Below, one piece after another: positions 1 to 6,144 of a stretch of DNA of 52,290 bases. Source of the DNA: Lacrimispora celerecrescens (GTDB lineage Bacteria; Bacillota; Clostridia; Lachnospirales; Lachnospiraceae); the NCBI RefSeq assembly GCF_000732605.1, contig NZ_JPME01000038.1, forward strand, positions 1-52,290. Reading direction: 5' to 3'. The notes under the pieces are model-generated. The model worked only from the letters and a program-made list of their open reading frames with translations. It ran no database searches and was not told the origin of the DNA. The stretch's first letter is position 1; each line of letters starts with the position of its first letter. The position numbers and the translations under genes were made by a program.

Positions 1-1
1 G

Positions 2-623
2 CTGGCAGGGCCCACTGGACCTACTGGACCTACTGGACCTACTGGGCCTACTGGACCTATTGGCGTAACAGGACCTACCGGACCTACTGGGCCTATTGGC
101 TTAGCAGGGCCCACGGGACCTACTGGACCTACCGGGCCTATTGGCTTAGCAGGGCCCACGGGACCTACTGGACCTACTGGCGCTACTGGGCCTACTGGAC
201 CTACTGGGCCGATTGGCTTAGCAGGGCCCACGGGACCTACTGGACCTACCGGCGATACTGGGCCGATCGGACCTATTGGCGTAGCAGGACCCACGGGACC
301 TACCGGACCTACTGGATCTACTGGACCTATTGGCGTAGCAGGACCTACCGGACCTACCGGACCTACTGGGCCTATTGGCTTAGCAGGGCCTACGGGACCT
401 ACTGGGCCTATTGGCTTAGCAGGGCCCACGGGACCTACTGGACCTATTGGTGATACCGGACCCACTGGGCCTACTGGACCTACCGGACCTACTGGACCTA
501 TTGGCGTAACCGGACCCACTGGACCTATTGGACCTACCGGACCCACAGGGCCTACTGGGCCTATTGGGCCTATTGGCATAGCCGGACCCACCGGGCCTAC
601 TGGACCTACCGGCTTAGCGGGCA
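2..623 (+). repeat. Tandem collagen-encoding 9-bp repeats
   Basis: Nine-base units of the form ggacctact or ggacctacc encode Gly-Pro-Thr. They are organised into longer, imperfectly repeated blocks containing attggcttagcagggccc. Identical blocks recur several times, so copy number can change by slippage or recombination without breaking the frame. Confidence 0.9.
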
Positions 624-1132
624 ATGGAGCAATTATTCCGTTTGCCTCCGGTACACCTGTTACTTTGACCACAGTACTCGGTGGATTGCTTAACACTTCA
701 AGCGCAGTTGGATTCGGAATCAACTTTTCAGGCATTTCCGCTGCCAGCGGAACAGTCAATTTGCTGGGGCTGACAAACATGGCATTCTCCATGCCCAGGA
801 ATGGGATTATTACCTCTTTGGCAGGTTATTTGAGCATTAGTGCTGCTCTCAGCCTGATTGGCTCAACTGTAACAGTAACTGCTCAGTTGTTCCAGTCCAC
901 TACACCTAACAACACCTTCGTTGCTGTGCCGGGCGCAGTGGTCACACTGTCGCCTTCCCTCACAGGAGCAATATCTGTCGGTAGTATCAGCAGCGGTATC
1001 ACCACCGGACTGAACATTCCTGTTACCGCAGGAACTAGGTTGCTTTTGTTATTCTCCGCAGAGGTCACTGCTGGTCTCGACGTAGCAGCCACTATCTCAG
1101 GCTATACCAGTGCTGGCCTTGGTATATCTTAA
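2..1132 (+). CDS. Collagen-like exosporium glycoprotein, BclB type (5' partial)
   Basis: The frame is open from the window edge (codon start at base 2), so the N-terminus is missing. About 205 residues of Gly-X-Y collagen triplets, mostly GPT, GPI, GLA and GVT, run to about base 620. They are followed by a non-repetitive, Ala/Ser/Thr/Gly-rich C-terminal domain beginning [10 protein letters not shown] and continuing through VLGGLL and SAVGFG. That order (triple-helix stalk, then this C-terminal domain) is the architecture of BclB-family exosporium glycoproteins, whose trimeric stalk decorates the spore surface. An internal TTG at 665 would give only the C-terminal domain, but the frame is continuous upstream and the repeats belong to it. 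The product is inferred to be a sporulation-stage surface protein. The hairpin at 1211-1234 ends the unit. Confidence 0.88.
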   Translation: MAGPTGPTGPTGPTGPTGPIGVTGPTGPTGPIGLAGPTGPTGPTGPIGLAGPTGPTGPTGATGPTGPTGPIGLAGPTGPTGPTGDTGPIGPIGVAGPTGPTGPTGSTGPIGVAGPTGPTGPTGPIGLAGPTGPTGPIGLAGPTGPTGPIGDTGPTGPTGPTGPTGPIGVTGPTGPIGPTGPTGPTGPIGPIGIAGPTGPTGPTGLAGNGAIIPFASGTPVTLTTVLGGLLNTSSAVGFGINFSGISAASGTVNLLGLTNMAFSMPRNGIITSLAGYLSISAALSLIGSTVTVTAQLFQSTTPNNTFVAVPGAVVTLSPSLTGAISVGSISSGITTGLNIPVTAGTRLLLLFSAEVTAGLDVAATISGYTSAGLGIS

Positions 1133-1210
1133 AGGGCTCATATAGCACCCTTTACAATCGTGTATTTATAATACGATAACGCTTCTTCGATTAAATCGTA
1201 GGATAGGGGC

Positions 1211-1234
1211 GGGGCGTCTGTTCGCAGACGTCCC
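1211..1234 (+). terminator. Hairpin downstream of the collagen-like gene
   Basis: The 10-bp stem ggggcgtctg/cagacgtccc has one G-T wobble and a TTCG tetraloop. It lies 80 bp after the stop codon. The downstream tract (gatttcctt) is only moderately T-rich, so termination is likely but not certain. Confidence 0.6.
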
Positions 1235-1388
1235 GATTTCCTTATGCAGTGTTGTTCCTCTGTTCTGGTTGTATCATACTCTCATGCGTTTCTCTCCGCA
1301 AGAGAGTACGACACCTCGATAGGGGTAATCTGACGGGCTTATCCCCCGCCAGAGCTCCATCCTGTGTAGTCTTAAATGCAATATATAC

Positions 1389-1419
1389 TTGACATAATGT
1401 AATATATGATGTATCATAT
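1389..1419 (+). promoter_or_regulatory. Sigma-A-type promoter with overlapping palindrome for the XRE gene
   Basis: TTGACA (1389-1394), a 17-bp spacer and TATCAT (1412-1417) form a near-consensus promoter ahead of the XRE gene at 1441. A perfect inverted repeat, atatgat-gt-atcatat (1404-1419), covers the -10 element. It is a plausible operator for the regulator it precedes, implying autorepression. Confidence 0.65.
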
Positions 1420-1440
1420 GACTACGAAAGGGGGCATTCC

Positions 1441-1641
1441 ATGAAAAACAAGAGAATGAAAATCGCCCGAATGGAAGCTGATATGAAACAAGATGATTTG
1501 GCAAAAGCCGTAGGAGTTACCCGACAAACGATCGGGCTCATAGAATCAGGGGAATATAACCCCACACTAAACCTTTGTATATCGATTTGTAAGGCGCTTG
1601 GCAAAACATTAAATGATTTATTTTGGGAGGAAACGAAATGA
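1441..1641 (+). CDS. Small XRE-family HTH regulator
   Basis: This 66-residue protein is essentially a single Cro/C1-type helix-turn-helix domain. The segment DLAKAVGVTRQTIGLIESG (residues about 20-38) is the HTH core, and the protein ends LGKTLNDLFWEE as in the small YgzD-like regulators. A strong AAGGGGG ribosome binding site precedes the ATG. Its stop overlaps the next start (ATGA), so it is translationally coupled to the membrane protein at 1638. Such pairs usually consist of a repressor and a membrane protein of unknown role. The palindrome over its promoter fits autoregulation. Confidence 0.85.
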   Translation: MKNKRMKIARMEADMKQDDLAKAVGVTRQTIGLIESGEYNPTLNLCISICKALGKTLNDLFWEETK

Positions 1642-2129
1642 AAAAACAAGATATGCAAGACGAAAGAGTTGTAGCACAACGTCGTAAAATAAATAGTGAA
1701 GCATACGGTATTTTAATGATTGTACTTCTCGGTTCAATACTTGTACAACAATTTCTGCTAAACGCTCCGTTTAAGCAATATGCCGTTGAGGTTATCTGTT
1801 TTTTTGGTATGTCACTATATATGACAATACGGTACATGACCTTGGGACTTGACATATACGGCGAAGGTAAACGGGCTAAAGCCATTCCTTTTGTGAACAG
1901 TATAGTAGCCGGACTTGTAGTAACGGTAATTAACGGTGTTTTGAACTATGTCCAGTACGCAGAAAAATATAAAGAAGAAGGAATCGTGTATTTTATCGCC
2001 GTGCTGGCAATTACTTTTATAAGCGCGACCATTTCAACTTTTGTTGTAATGTCTTGCCTTAATTATTTAAACAAGAAAAATCAGGCAAAAATTCAAAAGC
2101 AGTTAGACGAACAAGAACAGGGCGAATAG
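1638..2129 (+). CDS. DUF6773-like integral membrane protein
   Basis: The start is the ATG at 1638, overlapping the previous stop and preceded by GGGAGG; a GTG-type start at 1623 lies inside the upstream gene and is less likely. The 163-residue product has a charged N-terminal 20 residues and then about four hydrophobic segments (near residues 24-43, 49-65, 81-102 and 117-142). It ends in a Lys/Gln/Glu-rich cytoplasmic tail. The layout and linkage to a small XRE regulator match the DUF6773 family as I remember it; function is unknown. The terminator hairpin begins within its last codons. Confidence 0.7.
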   Translation: MKKQDMQDERVVAQRRKINSEAYGILMIVLLGSILVQQFLLNAPFKQYAVEVICFFGMSLYMTIRYMTLGLDIYGEGKRAKAIPFVNSIVAGLVVTVINGVLNYVQYAEKYKEEGIVYFIAVLAITFISATISTFVVMSCLNYLNKKNQAKIQKQLDEQEQGE

Positions 2130-2142
2130 CCCTGTTCTTGTT
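2110..2142 (+). terminator. Terminator overlapping the stop of the DUF6773-like gene
   Basis: A perfect 14-bp stem (aacaagaacagggc/gccctgttcttgtt) with loop gaata includes the TAG stop codon of the preceding gene. Only a short T-containing tail follows. Confidence 0.7.
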
Positions 2143-2162
2143 AAATCAGCGGTTTCTTCTAC

Positions 2163-2485
2163 TTAAATTGAAAACTCAGCACAAATAAAATATTCTTTAG
2201 GAGTCCCCTGTTGTAGTTCGATTCTAAAACCTTTTATTATTCGATACTGACCGGAAGATAAATTACCGTATAATATTTCATAATCAGTAGACCATTGGTA
2301 ACTACTCCCCTTTGATTTTACCGTACCATGATTTTGTAAAGATGTAAATAAAAGACGGAATCATTAATACTAATGTCAGAAATAACAAAATCAGTGTAAT
2401 GACTTTGTAATAATTTTGTAATATTTTCAGAGGTTATTACGGAATTGATACAAACTACAGTGTTGATAGAAAATGGTGCCGGCAT
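2163..2485 (-). pseudogene. Decayed gene with a C-terminal bacterial Ig-like domain fragment
   Basis: No intact ORF exists here, but on the minus strand the last 55 or so codons read YEILYGNLSSGQYRIIKGF and end KEYFICAEFSI-stop. This resembles the end of the bacterial Ig-like domain family with the YGxLxxGxYRIxK signature (Big_14 type, from memory). Upstream, a different frame is open from ATG 2485 to a stop at 2318. A single shift near 2330 would join the two into one reading (FYLHLYKNHGTV). I interpret this as a frameshifted, N-terminally truncated remnant. The low G+C of the stretch also sets it apart from its neighbours. Confidence 0.4.
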
Positions 2486-2534
2486 AATAGATGTACAGAC
2501 TCACATGGGGTATTCCAATGGATATATTCGAAAA

Positions 2535-2587
2535 GGCGGCCTCCATTTGCCAACATCTTAATAAAGAGTTGTCAAATGAAAGCCGCC
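2535..2587 (-). terminator. Terminator of the CAP-domain gene
   Basis: Arms ggcggc/gccgcc and atttg/caaat with an inner caac/gttg form a long imperfect hairpin. On the minus strand it is followed by tttt. It lies 40 bp beyond the stop at 2627. Confidence 0.6.
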
Positions 2588-2626
2588 CATTTCTTATATT
2601 ACCTTGATTTACAAGGCATTAATATT

Positions 2627-3415
2627 TTAGTATGTAAATAACTGTACCCAGTACTGTGTTCCGGAGTTATTCTGAGTATTGCCTACACCGATATGTGTAT
2701 AGCTCTTATTCATGATGTTTGCACGGTGACCCGCACTGTTCATCCAGGCATTTACAACATCCTGAGGAGTTTTCTGTCCCCATGCGATATTCTCACCTGC
2801 GCCACGGTAATTCACACCCTGCTCCTTTAAAGCGGTTGAGAATGAGCTGCCATTTGGACGTGTATGGTCAAAATTTGACTGAATTTCATTAGCTCTGACG
2901 GTTGCAGCCTTCTCTACATTAGGATCAATGGTAAGAGGAGCCAGTCCTTCTTTTGCTCTTTCAGCATTTACAAGGTCTACTACCTGCTGGGTATAGGACT
3001 TATTAGTTGTAGTTGAGTCATCTGGAGTAGTACTGGTATTTCCATTATTACCAGTATTATCGTTGTTACCGGTATTTCCATTATTTCCGGTATTTCCGGT
3101 ATTTCCATTATTTCCAGTATTTCCGGTATTGCCAGTATTACCGTTATTGCCAGTATTACCAGTATTACCATTGTTACAATTCTTGTCGTTATTGCTGTTA
3201 TTGATGAGCTTAGACCAATCGCAGTTACTTCCATCAACTCCTAATTGCTGCAATCTGGATTTTAAATCATCTAAATTACAGTTCTTGCTCACTGCTACTA
3301 CATTTCTCCCATTGTTGCACTGGCTGTAAGGTCTTGTTACCGCCGCATTAGCTGTCAATGGTATCATACTTGTTAAAGTAAGTGTAATCATTCCAAGTGC
3401 CGTTAGTTTTCTCAA
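2627..3415 (-). CDS. Secreted CAP/SCP-domain protein (YkwD-like) with Asn/Thr/Gly repeat linker
   Basis: The start is taken as the TTG at 3415: AAAGGAGG lies 8 nt upstream and the product then opens as a clean signal peptide (Lys/Arg, hydrophobic core, ANAA). The ATG at 3466 has no ribosome binding site and would place 17 charged residues before the signal. The mature protein (about 235 residues) has a short N-terminal region, a low-complexity linker of repeated NTGN/NNGN units, and a C-terminal CAP domain. That domain contains the family motifs LVNAERAKEGLAPL, DHTRPNGSSF, GENIAWG and AWMNSAGHRANIM. Bacterial CAP proteins of this class are extracellular; their activity is poorly known. The linker may be a flexible wall-spanning spacer. 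Confidence 0.85.
   Translation of the reverse strand: MRKLTALGMITLTLTSMIPLTANAAVTRPYSQCNNGRNVVAVSKNCNLDDLKSRLQQLGVDGSNCDWSKLINNSNNDKNCNNGNTGNTGNNGNTGNTGNTGNNGNTGNTGNNGNTGNNDNTGNNGNTSTTPDDSTTTNKSYTQQVVDLVNAERAKEGLAPLTIDPNVEKAATVRANEIQSNFDHTRPNGSSFSTALKEQGVNYRGAGENIAWGQKTPQDVVNAWMNSAGHRANIMNKSYTHIGVGNTQNNSGTQYWVQLFTY
3040..3172 (-). repeat. Asn-Thr-Gly-Asn coding tandem repeat
   Basis: Nine-base units alternating between forms of attaccagt, atttccggt and atttccatt (plus strand) encode the NTG/NNG linker of the CAP protein. The tract is liable to slippage in multiples of 9 bp. Confidence 0.75.
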
Positions 3416-3554
3416 TTCAATTGCCTCCTTTGAAATTGTTACATTTGTGTTACGTTTGTATTTCATTTATGTTACAAACATATAATAACACTCTTGTTAC
3501 CATTTTTCCAGTGGAAATAATTGGGAATTCTTTTGGCACTCTTTTTCATTTGAA

Positions 3555-3986
3555 TTATATAATGTAATCGTCTGAATAATCGCTGCCTGAAACCAGATCA
3601 GCGATGGTTATTCCGTCAAAGTAATCATTAATCAGTTTATTGAATCCCTCCCACATGGGAAGTGTCCGGCAATGACAAGCCCTTGTGCAGTCATTCACCT
3701 CTCCTTCCAGACAGGAAACAGGAGCAAGAGATCCTTCTGTGAGCCTTAATATACTGCCCACAGTGTAATCCTCCGGGTTTTTTGCAAGCTTATAACCGCC
3801 ACCCTTTCCCCTTAAGGAAATGAGCAGATTGCTTTTACTCAGAACAGAAACAATGGATTCTAAGTATTTTTCCGATATTTCCTGTCTCTTTGCAATATCC
3901 ATGAGAGGAATAAATTCTCCATGATTGTGCTCAGCCAGGTCTATCATAAGTCTGACCGCATAGCGGCCTTTTGTTGAAATCTTCAT
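3555..3986 (-). CDS. Rrf2/IscR-family transcriptional regulator
   Basis: This 143-residue protein starts MKISTKGRYAVRLMIDLA, the hallmark of Rrf2 winged-helix regulators. The wing motif LRGKGGGYKLAK is at 58-69 and a cysteine cluster is at C92, C100, C104 and C106. IscR-type members bind a [2Fe-2S] cluster through three such cysteines and sense Fe-S status, and clostridial homologues also control cysteine/sulfur metabolism. GGAGG precedes the ATG. It is the last gene of a leftward operon with a TcdA-like E1 enzyme and a rhodanese-TtcA fusion, so a role in sulfur or Fe-S homeostasis is likely. The effector is inferred rather than shown. Confidence 0.88.
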   Translation of the reverse strand: MKISTKGRYAVRLMIDLAEHNHGEFIPLMDIAKRQEISEKYLESIVSVLSKSNLLISLRGKGGGYKLAKNPEDYTVGSILRLTEGSLAPVSCLEGEVNDCTRACHCRTLPMWEGFNKLINDYFDGITIADLVSGSDYSDDYII

Positions 3987-4010
3987 AAGACATAGCCTCC
4001 GGATTCATTA

Positions 4011-5180
4011 TTATATGTCCAAATCATAACCGTCAAGGAAGTGATGTACATTTCCATTTTCCTTATAAGCAATGATGGTATTTAAATTCACATTTTCCAC
4101 GCTCTTAAAAATATTACTTTCAATATACGGGTTAACTTCCTTTAACTGCTTGATTAAGTTCTTTATCTCCATTCTTTTGGATCCTGTGCTGCCGTCAGTC
4201 CTGCAGGTCGTGCAGGTATCGGTAAACCGGCATGCACATTGAATGAAGTGCAGATCATTGTAATCTCTCCAGCTCTTAATGTCATCCTCCCGTATGAGAT
4301 ACATCGGGCGGATGAGTTCCATTCCTTCAAAATTCGTGCTGTGCAGCTTGGGCATCATGGTCTGTATCTGTGCTCCGTACATCATTCCCATCAGAATTGT
4401 TTCAATCACATCATCATAATGATGTCCCAGGGCAATCTTATTACAGCCCAGTTCCTTTGCCTTGCTGTATAAATAGCCCCGTCTCATTCTGGCACACAGA
4501 TAGCACGGGGATTTCTGCACGTCATAAACCGCATCAAAAATCTGGGTTTCAAATACGGTGATGGGAATATCCAAAAGCTTTGCATTGCTTTCGATTACCT
4601 GCCGGTTGGTTTCATTATAGCCTGGGTCCATAACAAGAAAGACCAGTTCAAAAGGAAACTTATTATGCCGCCTTAATTCCTGAAACAGCTTTGCCATGAG
4701 CATGGAATCCTTACCGCCTGAAATACATACGGCAACTCTGTCGTTTTCTTTTACCAGCTCATACTCATTGACGGCCTTGGCAAATCTACTGAACAGTTCC
4801 TTATGAAATTTCTTCCGGATGCTCTTTTCTATTTCTTCCAGGCGTTCTTTTCCCGTATCCTCTTTTTCCATGGCGCGAAGCAGCCATTCTCCATAGCCGC
4901 CGCGAAGATTATATGCTTCGTATCCCTGTTCTGTCAGATGCTCTGCAGCCTCTTCACTGATGATCCCTTTTAAGCAATATAATATGATCTTCTTATCCCT
5001 TGGAATGGAAGGCTCTCCGTTTAACAATGCTTCTTTTTCTATATTAATAGCTCCTGGTATAAATCCATGATTGTATGCCGTCTGGTCCCTGACGTCTACA
5101 AGCACATATTCATCCGGGCTCATTTTCTTCAATTTTTCTAATGACAGATCGTGTTCATGAGCCATATTGCCGTCAAACAT
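4011..5180 (-). CDS. Rhodanese-TtcA-like fusion (PP-loop sulfurtransferase)
   Basis: The start is the ATG at 5180, with GGGGAGG upstream and 4 nt after the previous stop. In the 389-residue product, residues about 12-102 form a rhodanese domain with persulfide Cys69 in CLKGIIS. Residues about 120-389 form a PP-loop ATPase of the TtcA/TilS class with SGGKDS at 154-159, the PCYLCAR pair C226/C229, and further cysteines C315, C317, C323 and C326. TtcA enzymes use a [4Fe-4S] cluster to 2-thiolate C32 in tRNA. A built-in rhodanese would supply persulfide sulfur in cis. The fusion with TcdA upstream points to tRNA modification, but the exact substrate cannot be read from sequence; another thiolation target is possible. 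Confidence 0.8.
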   Translation of the reverse strand: MFDGNMAHEHDLSLEKLKKMSPDEYVLVDVRDQTAYNHGFIPGAINIEKEALLNGEPSIPRDKKIILYCLKGIISEEAAEHLTEQGYEAYNLRGGYGEWLLRAMEKEDTGKERLEEIEKSIRKKFHKELFSRFAKAVNEYELVKENDRVAVCISGGKDSMLMAKLFQELRRHNKFPFELVFLVMDPGYNETNRQVIESNAKLLDIPITVFETQIFDAVYDVQKSPCYLCARMRRGYLYSKAKELGCNKIALGHHYDDVIETILMGMMYGAQIQTMMPKLHSTNFEGMELIRPMYLIREDDIKSWRDYNDLHFIQCACRFTDTCTTCRTDGSTGSKRMEIKNLIKQLKEVNPYIESNIFKSVENVNLNTIIAYKENGNVHHFLDGYDLDI

Positions 5181-5184
5181 GTGA

Positions 5185-5955
5185 TTACCTCCCCATCTTT
5201 CCATTCAGTGACAGATCCTTGATCACTTCTCCGGCTATTATAAGCCCTGCCACAGAAGGAACAAAGGCCACACTTCCGGGAATATCTCTCCGTTCCGTGC
5301 ACTTATGTTTGGCTCCCGGCGGGCAGATGCAGTTTGTCCTGCAGCTGATGGACATATCCTCTAAAGGCCTTGTTGGCTTTTCTGTGGAATAAACAACCTT
5401 AAGCTTCTTTACGCCCCGCTTCTTAAGCTCTCTTCGCATAACCTTTGCAAGGGGGCACATGGTGGTTTTATAAATATCCGCCACCTGGAATTTTGTAGGA
5501 TCCAGTTTATTGCCTGCGCCCATACAGCTGATGACCGGTACGCCTGCCTCTTTGGCCCGCATGATCAGTTCAAGCTTTGCGGTTACGGTATCAACTGCAT
5601 CCACTACATAATCATAATTTTTAAAATCAAAATCATCCGCATTCTCCGGTAAATAGAAGCACTGGTGCATTTCCACTTCGGCATCCGGATTGATTTCCAA
5701 TATTCTATCCTTCATTACTTCAACTTTATATTTGCCTACCGTTTTTCTGGTGGCTATGATCTGCCTGTTTATATTGGTAAGGCAAACCTTATCATCATCA
5801 ACCAGTACAAAGGAACGGACTCCGCTTCTTACCAGGGCTTCTACCACATATCCGCCCACGCCGCCGATTCCAAATACAGCAACCTTTGCACTCATTAAAT
5901 TTTCCATGGCATCTTCACCCAATAACAACTGGGTTCTTGAAAACTGGTTCAACAC
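5185..5955 (-). CDS. tcdA: tRNA threonylcarbamoyladenosine dehydratase (TcdA/CsdL, E1-like)
   Basis: The 256-residue protein belongs to the ThiF/MoeB/E1 superfamily: dinucleotide motif GIGGVGG at 29-35, then VDDDKVCLTNINRQ and DAVDTVTAKLELI. It shows the TcdA-type CPPGAKHKC segment and the C-terminal GSVAFVPSVAGLIIAGEVI. TcdA uses ATP to cyclise t6A37 of ANN-decoding tRNAs to ct6A. The GTG start at 5955 has AGAGG 9 nt upstream. It is the first gene of a three-gene operon (tcdA, rhodanese-TtcA, Rrf2). In E. coli, TcdA partners with the CsdA/CsdE sulfur system, which agrees with the rhodanese neighbour. Confidence 0.88.
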   Translation of the reverse strand: MLNQFSRTQLLLGEDAMENLMSAKVAVFGIGGVGGYVVEALVRSGVRSFVLVDDDKVCLTNINRQIIATRKTVGKYKVEVMKDRILEINPDAEVEMHQCFYLPENADDFDFKNYDYVVDAVDTVTAKLELIMRAKEAGVPVISCMGAGNKLDPTKFQVADIYKTTMCPLAKVMRRELKKRGVKKLKVVYSTEKPTRPLEDMSISCRTNCICPPGAKHKCTERRDIPGSVAFVPSVAGLIIAGEVIKDLSLNGKMGR

Positions 5956-6071
5956 TTAATTCTACCTCTTTCTTTAATTTACTATCAATTTAGTAGGAAT
6001 AAAAAAGCACTTCAATTATTATACTTCTAAATGCTTATTTGGGCAATTGATTTTTACATCTGAATAAAATC

Positions 6072-6133
6072 AAAATAGCAAACAGCTACTGGACCTCTGA
6101 TTGCTCAGTGGTTTTCTCGCTGCCTGCTATTTT
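6072..6133 (-). terminator. Terminator of the P-type ATPase gene
   Basis: Arms aaaatagcaaacagc (6072-6086) and gctgcctgctatttt (6119-6133) pair almost fully. On the minus strand they follow the ATPase stop and precede gattttatt. Confidence 0.65.
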
Positions 6134-6144
6134 TAGGTTTTTTT

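Noticed and set aside
1-623. CRISPR-like periodic repeat
   Set aside because: The units are 9 bp and coding, with no spacers of constant length and no cas genes.
3063-3329. Plus-strand Leu/Pro/Phe-rich ORF
   Set aside because: It is the complement of the Asn/Thr/Gly linker of the CAP-domain protein, with no ribosome binding site.
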